This document shows positions 48,850 through 57,804 of a stretch of 64,000 bases of DNA, one piece after another. Location of the stretch: the NCBI RefSeq assembly GCF_007827595.1, contig NZ_VISR01000019.1:124001-188000 (forward strand), in the 5' to 3' direction. The position numbers were made by a program, and so were the translations under genes. The notes under the pieces were generated by a model that was not told the origin of the DNA, ran no database searches, and worked only from the letters and a program-made list of their open reading frames with translations. The DNA comes from Streptomyces sp. BK340 (lineage in GTDB: Bacteria; Actinomycetota; Actinomycetes; Streptomycetales; Streptomycetaceae). The stretch's first letter is position 1, and every line of letters starts with the position of its first letter.

Positions 48850-50889
48850 CTAGTCGCCGTTACCGGGCGTCGGCGTCGTCTTCTGAATCTGCATCAGGAA
48901 CTCGACGTTCGACTTGGTCTGCTTCATCTTGTCGAGGAGCAGCTCGATGGCCTGCTGCTGGTCCAGTGCGTGCAGCACGCGGCGCAGCTTCCAGACGACG
49001 GCCAGCTCCTCGTTGCCGAGCAGGATCTCTTCCTTACGGGTGCCGGACGCGTCCACGTCCACCGCCGGGAAGATGCGCTTGTCGGCGAGCTTCCGGTCGA
49101 GCTTGAGCTCCATGTTGCCGGTGCCCTTGAACTCCTCGAAGATCACCTCGTCCATGCGGGACCCGGTGTCCACCAGGGCGGTGGCGAGGATGGTCAGCGA
49201 GCCGCCGTCCTCGATGTTGCGGGCCGCGCCGAAGAAGCGCTTCGGCGGGTACAGGGCGGTCGAGTCGACACCACCGGACAGGATGCGGCCGGAGGCCGGG
49301 GCGGCGAGGTTGTACGCACGGCCCAGACGCGTGATCGAGTCGAGCAGCACGACGACGTCGTGACCCAGCTCCACCAGACGCTTGGCGCGCTCGATGGCGA
49401 GCTCGGCGACCGTGGTGTGGTCCTCGGCCGGGCGGTCGAAGGTCGAGGAGATGACCTCGCCCTTGACCGACCGCTGCATGTCGGTGACCTCTTCCGGACG
49501 CTCGTCGACGAGGACGACCATCAGGTGGCACTCGGGGTTGTTGTGCGTGATCGCGTTGGCGATCGCCTGCATGATCATGGTCTTGCCGGTCTTCGGCGGG
49601 GCCACGATCAGACCGCGCTGGCCCTTACCGATCGGCGACACGAGGTCGATGATGCGGGTGGTCAGCACGCCCGGGTCGGTCTCCAGGCGGAGCCGGTCCT
49701 GCGGGTAGAGCGGGGTCAGCTTGTTGAACTCCGGGCGGCCACGGCCGTGTTCGGGCGCCATGCCGTTGACGGAGTCGAGGCGGACCAGCGCGTTGAACTT
49801 CTCGCGGCGCTCGCCCTCCTTGGGCTGACGGACCGCGCCGGTGACGTGGTCACCCTTGCGCAGACCGTTCTTGCGGACCTGGGCGAGGGAGACGTACACG
49901 TCGTTCGGACCCGGCAGGTAGCCCGACGTACGGATGAAGGCGTAGTTGTCGAGGATGTCGAGGATGCCCGCGACGGGGATCAGGACGTCGTCCTCGGCGA
50001 CCTGCGGCTCGTTCGTGAACTCGTCGCGGCCACGGCGGCCACGGCGGTCGCGGTAGCGGCCGCGACGGCCACGGCGGCCGCCCTCGAAGTCGTCCCCGTC
50101 CTCGTCGGGCCGCTGCTGGCCGCGCTCCGGGCGACCGCCGCCGCCCTGCTGCTGGCCGCGCTGGCCACCCTGACCCTGCTGGTCGTCGCCCTTGCCCCGG
50201 CGGTCCCGGTCCCGGCCGTCCCGGTCCCGGCCACGCTCACGGCGGTCGCGACGGCCACGGCCGTCGCCCTCACCGGCGTCACCCTTGGCCTCGCCCTGCT
50301 GCGCGGACGTCTCGGCCTTCGGCTCGCCCTTCGCCTCGGCGACGACGGTCTCGGCGCTGCTCGCGGCCGGGGCGCCCGCCTCGGCGGTGGCGCGACGGCG
50401 ACGGCGCTCGGTCGGGGCCTCGTCTCCCCCACTCTCGGCTGCGCTCGCGCGGGAGGTACCCCCATCGCGGGAGGTGCCTCCGGCCGGCTGGCCGGGAATC
50501 TCGATCTGCTGCTGGGCCACGGCCTTGTCGGCGGGGGCCTCCGCGGCCTTCTCCGCCTTCTTCTCGGCGGCGTCCTCGCCCGTCCGGGTCTTCGAGGTGG
50601 CCCGGCGCTTCGGCTTGGTCTCGGCGGCGGCCTCGGCCTTGGGGGCGGCACCCCCACCGGCCTGCGCCTCCTTGATGACCTCGATCAGCTGGCTCTTGCG
50701 CATACGCGCGGTGCCCCTGATACCGAGGCCCGAGGCGACCTGCTGCAGCTCGGCCAGCACCATGCCCTCGAGGCCGGTACCACGGCGCCGCCGGGAGCCG
50801 GCACCGGTGGCAGGCGCGGAGGCGTCCGTGGCAGGCGCGGCAGCGGTCTCCTCGACACGTGCGCCCATCAGATCGGTGGTGTCGCTCAC
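48850..50889 (-). CDS. rho: Transcription termination factor Rho, with long actinobacterial insertion
   Basis: 679 aa, ATG 50889, far longer than the 419-aa E. coli protein. The N-terminal Rho-N domain (GMVLAELQQVASGLGIRGTARMRK) is followed by about 220 residues of low-complexity, Lys/Glu/Ala then Arg/Gly/Asp-rich sequence, typical of high-GC Gram-positives and thought to bind RNA. Then come the OB-fold RNA-binding domain (DNYAFIRTSGYLPG) and the RecA-type ATPase (Walker A APPKTGKTM, VVLVDERPEEVTDM, LLDSITRLGRAYN). The insertion includes a copy of a dispersed DNA repeat (separate entry). Confidence 0.98.
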   Translation of the reverse strand: MSDTTDLMGARVEETAAAPATDASAPATGAGSRRRRGTGLEGMVLAELQQVASGLGIRGTARMRKSQLIEVIKEAQAGGGAAPKAEAAAETKPKRRATSKTRTGEDAAEKKAEKAAEAPADKAVAQQQIEIPGQPAGGTSRDGGTSRASAAESGGDEAPTERRRRRATAEAGAPAASSAETVVAEAKGEPKAETSAQQGEAKGDAGEGDGRGRRDRRERGRDRDGRDRDRRGKGDDQQGQGGQRGQQQGGGGRPERGQQRPDEDGDDFEGGRRGRRGRYRDRRGRRGRDEFTNEPQVAEDDVLIPVAGILDILDNYAFIRTSGYLPGPNDVYVSLAQVRKNGLRKGDHVTGAVRQPKEGERREKFNALVRLDSVNGMAPEHGRGRPEFNKLTPLYPQDRLRLETDPGVLTTRIIDLVSPIGKGQRGLIVAPPKTGKTMIMQAIANAITHNNPECHLMVVLVDERPEEVTDMQRSVKGEVISSTFDRPAEDHTTVAELAIERAKRLVELGHDVVVLLDSITRLGRAYNLAAPASGRILSGGVDSTALYPPKRFFGAARNIEDGGSLTILATALVDTGSRMDEVIFEEFKGTGNMELKLDRKLADKRIFPAVDVDASGTRKEEILLGNEELAVVWKLRRVLHALDQQQAIELLLDKMKQTKSNVEFLMQIQKTTPTPGNGD
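50424..50466. repeat. Copy of a Streptomyces dispersed small repeat inside rho
   Basis: On the plus strand it reads CTCCCCCACTCTCGGCTGCG, then CTCGCGCGGGAGGTACCCCCAT. This has the look of the short imperfect-palindromic repeat usually met between Streptomyces genes. Here it is in frame with rho and codes for part of the disordered linker (read as GGTSRASAAESGGD). The neighbouring GCGGGAGGTGCCTCC looks like a partial second copy. Confidence 0.6.
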
Positions 50890-51293
50890 GAAGGGTCCTT
50901 CCCTGGAGCGGACGTCGGCCTGTCTGGCTCGGCGACCGGTTGTGCTGTCCGGCTACGGTCCTGACTCTGCGAACCGTGCCGGGGCGGTGGTCCGCCAACG
51001 CGGCGGAAAGAGATTTGCAGGTGATGGCGCTTCCGCGAACCGTGGCACCCAGTGTCACGTGGCGTGGTAGCACCGATTCCGAAGCGTGCCCGGCGGCCCG
51101 CTCAGTGCGCGCATACGACGTACTGCCCAGGTACGACGCATGGAACACGGAGTGGCTTGGGAGGCTCCCGGAAGAAGGTCTGTCCCGGACGGGGACACGA
51201 AGCACCTCGCCATGGTGGGGTCGGGTGCAGACTTGAGATTAACACTACCGGATCCAACAAACATTCCCCCTCTCCAAATCCGGCAACCGTGTG
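50890..51293 (-). promoter_or_regulatory. Intergenic region holding thrB 3' end and rho promoter/leader
   Basis: A 404-base gap with no gene. The segment 51230-51275 (gagattaacactaccggat, acaaacattcccc) is markedly AT-richer than the rest and is the best place for a rho promoter. That would leave a leader of more than 300 bases. Autoregulation of rho through its leader is known in other bacteria, but nothing here proves it. Confidence 0.45.
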
Positions 51294-52211
51294 TCAGGTC
51301 GCAAGCGGCAGCACGCTCGCTCCCTGCACGTCCAGGCTCAGCCGGTTGGCGGCCCAGTCGGCGCCTGCCAGGGTTTCGACCTTGTCGGCGGTGCCGACGT
51401 CGGCCAGGGCCATGACGGTGGGTCCGGCGCCGGAGATGACGGCCGGGATCCCGTCGGCCCGCAGGCGCTCCACCAGCGCGGCGCTCTCCGGCATGGCCGG
51501 GGCGCGGTACTCCTGGTGGAGGCGGTCCTCGGTGGCGGGCAGCAGCAGCTCGGGGCGCCTGGTGAGGGCCTCGACGAGCAGGGCTGCACGGCCCGCGTTG
51601 GCGGCGGCGTCGACATGCGGCACGGTGCGCGGGAGCAGGCCGCGCGCGGTCTCGGTCAGAACCGGCTTTCCGGGCACGAAAACCACCGGAACGATGGAAT
51701 CGTTCGGCTCCATCCTGATCGCCCGGGCGGCGCCGGCCTCCATCCAGGACAGGGTGAAACCGCCGAGCAGGCAGGCCGCCACGTTGTCCGGGTGGCCCTC
51801 GATCTCGGTGGCCAGCTCGAGGAGCGCGGCGTCGTCGAGCCGGGCCTCGCCGCCTATGGTCACCGCGCGGGCGGCGACGATGCCGGCACAGATGGCGGCG
51901 GACGAGGAGCCCAGGCCGCGGCCGTGCGGAATGCGGTTGGCACAGACGATTTCGAGGCCGCGGGGCTGTCCGCCCAGCAGGTCGAAGGCGGTGCGCAGGG
52001 AGCGGACGAGCAGATGACTCTCGTCCCGGGGCAGGGTCTCGCTGCCCTCACCCGCGATGTCGATGTGCAGCCCGGAGTCGGCCACCCGGACGACGACGTC
52101 GTCGTACAGCCCCAGCGCGAGGCCCAGGGCGTCGAAGCCCGGACCGAGATTGGCGCTGGTGGCGGGAACGCGCACCCGGACGGCGGCGGCGCGGAACGCT
52201 GGACCGGCCAT
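51294..52211 (-). CDS. thrB: Homoserine kinase
   Basis: 305 aa from ATG 52211, the start that gives the usual N-terminus (VRVRVPATSANLGPGFD) with GGAGAG upstream. A frame extension to 52361 exists but is unlikely. GHMP-kinase motifs: PATSANLGPGFDALG, the phosphate loop IPHGRGLGSSSAA, and ISGAGPTVMAL. It phosphorylates homoserine for threonine synthesis. The order hom-thrC-thrB runs leftward, with a 282-base gap before thrB. Confidence 0.97.
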   Translation of the reverse strand: MAGPAFRAAAVRVRVPATSANLGPGFDALGLALGLYDDVVVRVADSGLHIDIAGEGSETLPRDESHLLVRSLRTAFDLLGGQPRGLEIVCANRIPHGRGLGSSSAAICAGIVAARAVTIGGEARLDDAALLELATEIEGHPDNVAACLLGGFTLSWMEAGAARAIRMEPNDSIVPVVFVPGKPVLTETARGLLPRTVPHVDAAANAGRAALLVEALTRRPELLLPATEDRLHQEYRAPAMPESAALVERLRADGIPAVISGAGPTVMALADVGTADKVETLAGADWAANRLSLDVQGASVLPLAT

Positions 52212-52493
52212 CGCTCGAAGACTCTCCTTGAGCTGCGTGACTGTCGAAAGACATCCGATGGATTCGAATGTCACCCGATGGATTCGATGGACATTCGATG
52301 GCGTACGAAGACCCTTCGGGGCGCGGTGACGGCGCGACCCCGTGCCCACACGCAGGGGCATATGCGGTAGGCGGGTTCCCTACAGCCTATCGAAGGAAGG
52401 TTCTGCCGCGACATAGGGCGCACAGGAGGCGCACGATGCGTGTCGTAAGCCCCCTGTGCACCCTGACGCGGGTTACCCCTGCTCAGGCCGGTT
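52212..52493 (-). promoter_or_regulatory. thrC-thrB intergenic region with short repeats
   Basis: 282 bases without a credible gene. At 52253-52300 the sequence GATGGATTCGA occurs twice, with a further CATTCGATGG copy, giving a small repeat cluster directly ahead of the thrB ribosome-binding site. It may hold a separate thrB promoter or regulatory structure. No terminator is certain. Confidence 0.4.
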
Positions 52494-53552
52494 TCAGACC
52501 AGGCCGAGGCGCTCGGCCGCCGTGGTCGCGTCGACCGGCACGGTGACCGGCTGCGGGGCGCCGGCGACAGCCCAGTCGGGGTCCTTCAGACCGTTGCCGG
52601 TGACGGTGCACACGATGCGCTGTCCCGGGTCGACCTTGCCCTGCTCGGCGGCCTTCAGCAGACCGGCCACCGAGGCGGCGGAGGCGGGCTCCACGAAGAC
52701 GCCCTCCTGCGCGGCCAACAGCCGGTAGGCGCGCAGGATTTCACGGTCCGTCACCTCGTCGATGGCACCGCCGGACTCGTCCCGGGCGGCAAGGGCGTAC
52801 TGCCAGGAGGCCGGGTTGCCGATGCGGATCGCGGTGGCGATGGTCGACGGGTCCTTGACGACCTCGCCGCGCACGATCGGGGCACTGCCGGAGGCCTGGA
52901 ACCCCCACATGCGCGGGGTCCTGGAGGCGATGCCGTCGGCGGCGTACTCCCGGTAGCCCTTCCAGTAGGCGGTGATGTTGCCCGCGTTGCCGACCGGGAG
53001 GACGTGGATGTCGGGGGCGTCGCCCAGCATGTCCACGATCTCGAAGGCAGCCGTCTTCTGGCCCTCGATGCGCACCGGGTTGACCGAATTGACCAGCGCC
53101 ACAGGGTAGTTCTCGCTCAGCTCGCGGGCGAGCGTGAGGCAGTCGTCGAAGTTTCCGTCGACCTGGAGGATCTTCGCGCCGTGCACGAGGGCCTGGCCCA
53201 TCTTGCCGAGCGCGATCTTGCCCTGGGGCACGAGCACGGCGGAGACCATGCCCGCGCGGACGGCGTAGGCCGCCGCGGAGGCGGACGTGTTGCCGGTGGA
53301 GGCGCAGATGACCGCCTTCGCGCCCTCCTCCTTGGCCTTGGAGATGGCCATGGTCATGCCGCGGTCCTTGAAGGACCCGGTGGGGTTGGCCCCCTCCACC
53401 TTGAGGTGGACCTCACAGCCCGTGCGCTCGGAGAGCACCTGAGCGGGCACGAGGGGCGTGCCGCCCTCGCGGAGCGTCACGACCGGCGTGGTGTCGGAGA
53501 CCGGCAGCCTGTCCCGGTACTCCTCGATGATGCCGCGCCACTGGTGAGTCAT
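52494..53552 (-). CDS. thrC: Threonine synthase
   Basis: 352 aa, ATG 53552. PLP fold type II enzyme converting O-phosphohomoserine to threonine. Motifs: EGGTPLVPA, PLP Lys in NPTGSFKDRGM (about residue 61), ASTGNTSASAAAYA, LPVGNAGNITAYW (phosphate site), and VFVEPASAASVAG. Only 6 bases separate it from hom upstream, so the two are co-transcribed. Confidence 0.98.
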   Translation of the reverse strand: MTHQWRGIIEEYRDRLPVSDTTPVVTLREGGTPLVPAQVLSERTGCEVHLKVEGANPTGSFKDRGMTMAISKAKEEGAKAVICASTGNTSASAAAYAVRAGMVSAVLVPQGKIALGKMGQALVHGAKILQVDGNFDDCLTLARELSENYPVALVNSVNPVRIEGQKTAAFEIVDMLGDAPDIHVLPVGNAGNITAYWKGYREYAADGIASRTPRMWGFQASGSAPIVRGEVVKDPSTIATAIRIGNPASWQYALAARDESGGAIDEVTDREILRAYRLLAAQEGVFVEPASAASVAGLLKAAEQGKVDPGQRIVCTVTGNGLKDPDWAVAGAPQPVTVPVDATTAAERLGLV

Positions 53553-53558
53553 TGCTGG

Positions 53559-54851
53559 TTACTCTCCTTCAACCCGCATGATGCTGGCGACACCCCGCAC
53601 GGTGTCGAGCTTGCGCAGCGCCTCGACGGTCCCGGTGAGGGAGGCGTCGGACGCGCGGTGGGTGACGACGACGAGGGATGCCTCGCCGTCCTTGCCCTGC
53701 TGCCGAACCGTATCGATCGACACCCCGTGCTCGGCGAAGACGGTCGCGACCTGGGCGAGAACACCCGGTTTGTCCGCGACGTCGAGGCTGATGTGGTACC
53801 GGGTGACGACCTCGCCCATGGGCGAGACAGGCAGGGCCGCGTACGCCGACTCACCGGGCCCCGTTGCGCCGTTGAGCCGGTTGCGGCACACGGCGACCAG
53901 GTCGCCGAGCACGGCGGAGGCGGTCGGGGAACCGCCGGCGCCGGGGCCGTAGAACATGAGCTGGCCGGCCGCGTCGGACTCCACGAAGACGGCGTTGTAC
54001 GCGCCGCGCACGGAGGCGAGCGGGTGGCTCAGCGGAATCATGGCGGGGTGCACGCGCGCGGTGACGGACGCCCCGTCCTTGGACCGCTCGCAGATGGCGA
54101 GCAGCTTGATGGTGCAGCCCATCTCCTTGGCGGAGCGGAAGTCGGCCGCGGTGACCTCGGTCATGCCCTCGCGGTACACGTCGTCCAGGCGCACTCGGGT
54201 GTGGAAGGCGATGCCGGCGAGGATGGCGGCCTTCGCAGCGGCGTCGAACGCCTCGACGTCGGCGGTCGGGTCGGCCTCCGCGTACCCCAGGGCGGTGGCC
54301 TCGTCGAGGGCCTCCTGGTAACCCGCCCCCGTGGTGTCCATCTTGTCGAGGATGAAGTTGGTCGTCCCGTTGACGATGCCCATCACCCGGTTGATCTTGT
54401 CGCCGGCGAGGGACTCGCGCAGCGGCCGGATCAGCGGGATCGCGCCGGCGACGGCGGCCTCGTAGTAGAGGTCCTTGCCGTGCGCCTCGGCGGCGGCGTG
54501 CAGGGCTGCGCCGTCCTGGGCGAGCAGGGCCTTGTTCGCGGAGACGACGGACGCCCCGTGCTCGAAGGCGGTGGTGATGAGGCCCCGGGCGGGCTCGATC
54601 CCGCCGATGACCTCCACCACGACGTCGATGTCGCCGCGTTTGACGAGGGCGGTGGCGTCGGTGGTGACGAGCTCCTGCGGAATGCCCGCACGGACCTTGG
54701 AGGGCCGCCGTACCGCCACTCCCGCCAGCTCCACGGGGGCACCGATACGGGCGGCGAGGTCGTCGGCGTGCGTCGTCATGATGCGCGCCACCTCTGAGCC
54801 GACCACTCCACAGCCCAGCAGCGCCACCTTCAGCGGACGCGTACGCATCAT
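53559..54851 (-). CDS. hom: Homoserine dehydrogenase
   Basis: 430 aa from ATG 54851 (first of two adjacent ATGs), chosen because GAGG lies just upstream; the frame runs further to GTG/ATG at 54899. NAD(P)-binding GCGVVGSEVARI, VEVIGGIEPARG, ANKALLAQDG, GTTNFILDKM and the catalytic-domain EADPTADVEAFDAAAK are present. A C-terminal ACT domain (about residues 350-430, YHISLDVADKPGVLAQVA) suggests threonine feedback. It reduces aspartate semialdehyde to homoserine. Begins the hom-thrC unit. Confidence 0.97.
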   Translation of the reverse strand: MMRTRPLKVALLGCGVVGSEVARIMTTHADDLAARIGAPVELAGVAVRRPSKVRAGIPQELVTTDATALVKRGDIDVVVEVIGGIEPARGLITTAFEHGASVVSANKALLAQDGAALHAAAEAHGKDLYYEAAVAGAIPLIRPLRESLAGDKINRVMGIVNGTTNFILDKMDTTGAGYQEALDEATALGYAEADPTADVEAFDAAAKAAILAGIAFHTRVRLDDVYREGMTEVTAADFRSAKEMGCTIKLLAICERSKDGASVTARVHPAMIPLSHPLASVRGAYNAVFVESDAAGQLMFYGPGAGGSPTASAVLGDLVAVCRNRLNGATGPGESAYAALPVSPMGEVVTRYHISLDVADKPGVLAQVATVFAEHGVSIDTVRQQGKDGEASLVVVTHRASDASLTGTVEALRKLDTVRGVASIMRVEGE

Positions 54852-55008
54852 CCGACCTCGTTTCCTCTTACCGTCTACGGTTGGACCAGTCTCACTCACC
54901 GGACGGCGGTTTCTACCCTTCGTCCGGATCGTGAGACATCTATTTCATGTTGCCGGGACGAACAGACCGAAGAATCTCCGGCCCGTCATCCCTGACTCTG
55001 TTCTTTTG

Positions 55009-56400
55009 TCACCCGACATCGAGACGCAGGAGGTCGTCCTCCGTCTCGCGCCGGACGATGACCCGGGCCTTGCCGTCCTTCACGGCGATGACGGGCGGCC
55101 GGACCACGTGGTTGTAGTTGCTGGCCATGGACCGGCAGTAGGCGCCGGTGGCGGGTACGGCGATGAGGTCGCCCGGCGCCAGGTCGGCGGGCAGGAACGC
55201 GTCCTTGACCACGATGTCCCCGCTCTCGCAGTGCTTGCCGACGACGCGGGCGAGCATGGGCTCGGCGTCGCTGGTACGCGAGACGAGGGCGACGCTGTAC
55301 TCGGCGTCGTACAGCGCGGTGCGGATGTTGTCGGACATGCCGCCGTCGACGGAGACGTACGTCCGCAGCCCGTCGAGCGGCTTGACCGTGCCGACCTCGT
55401 ACAGCGTGAACGCGGTCGGTCCGACGATGGCGCGCCCCGGCTCGACCGAGATCCGCGGGGTCCGCAGCCTGGCCGCCTCGCACTCCCGCGTGACGATCTC
55501 GGTGAGCGCCTTGGCGATCTCGTGCGGCTCACGCGGATCGTCGTCACTGGTGTAGGCGATGCCGAGCCCACCACCGAGGTCGATCTCGGGCAGCTCGACC
55601 CCGTGCTCGTCCCGGATGTCCCGCAGCAGCCCGACGACACGGTGGGCGGCGACCTCGAACCCGGACATGTCGAAGATCTGCGACCCGATGTGGCTGTGAA
55701 TGCCGATCAGTTCGAGCCCGTCCAGCTGCAGGGCCCGCCGCACGGCCTCGGCGGCCTGCCCGCCCGCGAGCGGGATGCCGAACTTCTGGTCCTCGTGAGC
55801 GGTGGCGATGAACTCGTGGGTGTGCGCCTCCACGCCCACGGTGATCCGGATCTGCACCTTCTGCCGCTTGCCGAGCGACTGCGCGATGTGCGCGACCCGC
55901 ACGATCTCCTGGAACGAATCGAGCACGATCCGCCCGACACCGGCCTCTATGGCCCGCTCGATCTCCTGGACGGACTTGTTGTTGCCGTGGAAGGCGATGC
56001 GCTCGGCAGGCATGCCGCCGGAGAGCGCGGTGGCCAGCTCCCCGCCCGAACAGACATCCAGGTTGAGCCCCTCCTCGTGCAGCCACCGCACGACGGCACG
56101 CGAGAGGAACGCCTTCCCGGCGTAGAACACGTCGGCGTCGGCGCCGAAGGCCGTGCGCCAGGCGCGCGCCCGGCTGCGGAAGTCGGCCTCGTCGAGGATG
56201 TAGGCGGGGGTGCCGAACTCCTCGGCGAGCCGGGTGGCGGGAATCCCGGCGACGTTGAGGACACCCTCCTCGTCGCGGCCGACGGTCTGGGCCCACACCT
56301 TGGGGTCGAGGGCGTTGAGGTCGGCGGGCGGGGCGGAGTAGTGCCCGTCGGACAGGACGTCGGCGTGGCGGGGCCCGGCGGGGTGGGCGGAACGACTCAT
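55009..56400 (-). CDS. lysA: Diaminopimelate decarboxylase
   Basis: 463 aa, ATG 56400. Fold III PLP enzyme; last step of lysine synthesis. Motifs: VFYAGKAFLS with the PLP Lys, LDVCSGGELATAL, HGNNKS, HSHIGSQI, EPGRAIVGPTA, and CESGDIVVKD with the active-site Cys contributed to the partner subunit. It lies 157 bases upstream of hom and 60 bases after the ArgS-like gene, forming a block of aspartate-family genes. Confidence 0.98.
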   Translation of the reverse strand: MSRSAHPAGPRHADVLSDGHYSAPPADLNALDPKVWAQTVGRDEEGVLNVAGIPATRLAEEFGTPAYILDEADFRSRARAWRTAFGADADVFYAGKAFLSRAVVRWLHEEGLNLDVCSGGELATALSGGMPAERIAFHGNNKSVQEIERAIEAGVGRIVLDSFQEIVRVAHIAQSLGKRQKVQIRITVGVEAHTHEFIATAHEDQKFGIPLAGGQAAEAVRRALQLDGLELIGIHSHIGSQIFDMSGFEVAAHRVVGLLRDIRDEHGVELPEIDLGGGLGIAYTSDDDPREPHEIAKALTEIVTRECEAARLRTPRISVEPGRAIVGPTAFTLYEVGTVKPLDGLRTYVSVDGGMSDNIRTALYDAEYSVALVSRTSDAEPMLARVVGKHCESGDIVVKDAFLPADLAPGDLIAVPATGAYCRSMASNYNHVVRPPVIAVKDGKARVIVRRETEDDLLRLDVG

Positions 56401-56460
56401 GACGTTGGCTCTCAGACTCTCTGTCTCGCTCCGGGGCTCATGCGTGTCGCTCTGAGTCCC

Positions 56461-57432
56461 TCAGAGGTGTTCGGGTGCGTCGATGCCGAGCAGGGACAGG
56501 CCACCGGCCAGCACCGTCCCGGCGGCTTCGGCGAGGGCGAGCCGGGCACGGTGGGCGGCCGAGGGTTTCTCCTCGCCGCGCGGAAGCACGGTGGGCAGAA
56601 AGGGCAGGACGGCATCGGCGACGGTGACGAGATGCCGGGCAAGCCGGTCAGGGCCGCGATGGGTGGCGGCCGCGGTGAGAATACGCGGGTAGTCGCAGAG
56701 GGCCGCAAGGACCTCACGAGCCTCGACAGGACCGGGTTCGGCACCGAACCCGAGACGCCCGGCGTTACGGCTGACGGCCCGGACCCGGGCATGCGCGTAC
56801 CGCACCCGGAACAGCGGATTGCCCTCCCGCTGCAGGAGATGGTCGGCGGTGATCCGGGGCCGGTCGTGCGGCGCGGGATGGAGCAGGGCCCACTGCGCGG
56901 CGTCGGCCCCGAGCGGAGCGGGATCCTCCGGCGCCGGAACCGGCCGCAGATTCACGGGCTCCCCGTGCTCGACCTCACACCGCCCGCCCTGTGTCCCGAC
57001 GATCCGCACGACCGCATCCGCGACGACCTCGGCGCGCACGTCGTACGGAACCCGGAGCACGACGACCTGCCCCTTGAGGGTCTCGCTGTGCCCGTACCCG
57101 CCCCCGCACGCACGGATGTCCCGTACGACGCCGGCGACGAGGTCGGCCTCCTCACCGAGGCTGATGTTGAGAAACCCGGGACCGGTGACGACGACGTCCC
57201 TGATCCCCTCGGCCCCCACGAGATACGGCCGCAGAATCTCGGCGACCCGCAGCGGCGTCTCCTGTGCCGCCCGGGCGAGCTGGAGCGCGACGTTGGTGGC
57301 GTAGTCCCCACACCCCCCGGCCCCCGGCTCACTCACCACGACCCGCTCCGGCACGGACACATGCAGCTCCCCCTGCTCGACGGCACGACGCACTGCGTGC
57401 ACCACGGTGCGGGAGAGCTCGACGGGGGTCAC
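56461..57432 (-). CDS. nrtL: ArgS-related anticodon-binding protein lacking the catalytic core
   Basis: 323 aa, about 55% of full arginyl-tRNA synthetase. It keeps the N-terminal additional (tRNA elbow-binding) domain, seen as GDYATNVALQLARAAQETPLRVAEIL and VTGPGFLNISL. It also keeps the C-terminal DALR anticodon-binding helices (FRVRYAHARVRAVSRNAG, LARHLVTVADAVLPFLP). The HIGH and KMSKS segments of the Rossmann catalytic domain are absent, so it cannot charge tRNA. This is a conserved actinobacterial paralogue beside lysA, known as NrtL in annotation pipelines. It may bind tRNA-Arg; the true role is unknown. Not a decayed gene: the frame is clean. Confidence 0.88.
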   Translation of the reverse strand: MTPVELSRTVVHAVRRAVEQGELHVSVPERVVVSEPGAGGCGDYATNVALQLARAAQETPLRVAEILRPYLVGAEGIRDVVVTGPGFLNISLGEEADLVAGVVRDIRACGGGYGHSETLKGQVVVLRVPYDVRAEVVADAVVRIVGTQGGRCEVEHGEPVNLRPVPAPEDPAPLGADAAQWALLHPAPHDRPRITADHLLQREGNPLFRVRYAHARVRAVSRNAGRLGFGAEPGPVEAREVLAALCDYPRILTAAATHRGPDRLARHLVTVADAVLPFLPTVLPRGEEKPSAAHRARLALAEAAGTVLAGGLSLLGIDAPEHL

Positions 57433-57804
57433 GGGACAAGCGTAGGGGAGGTGGGGGGTGGGTATGCGAGCTGGTTTATGGCGGGGGGGGTGCGCGGGGG
57501 GGCGGGCGGGGTATGAGCGGTGGAGGGTTCGGGGGGGCTGGGACTCGATGGGGGCTCGGTGGGACTCGGTGGAGCTCGGCGGGACATGGTAGGAGCTCGG
57601 CGGGACTCGGTTGGACTTGGAGGTCCTCTGCGGAGCGCGGTGGGCCGGGCTGGGGCTGCACGCCGGGACGGTGAGCCGGGCTGAGGCTGCACGCTGGGAC
57701 GGTGAGCTCGGCTGGAGCTGCCCGCCGGGACGGTGAGCCCGGCTGAAGCTATCCGCCGGGACAGGGGGACCAGTATCCGCCGGGACAGGGGGACCAGGCT
57801 GAAG
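57433..57804. repeat. G-rich gap with imperfect tandem repeats
   Basis: 372 bases between the ArgS-like and response regulator genes, without a convincing gene. The part 57480-57530 is a G-rich run. Bases 57540-57625 repeat CTCGGYGGGACTCGG-like units. Bases 57654-57804 hold about four to five copies of a roughly 32-base unit containing GCCGGGACGGTGAGC and GGCTGAAGCT, continuing into the end of the response regulator gene. This is probably slippage-prone filler. Confidence 0.7.

Noticed and set aside
56461..57432. ArgS-like gene as a pseudogene fragment
   Set aside because: The frame is clean, start and stop are normal, both terminal domains join smoothly, and its place beside lysA is one I recall as conserved in actinobacteria.
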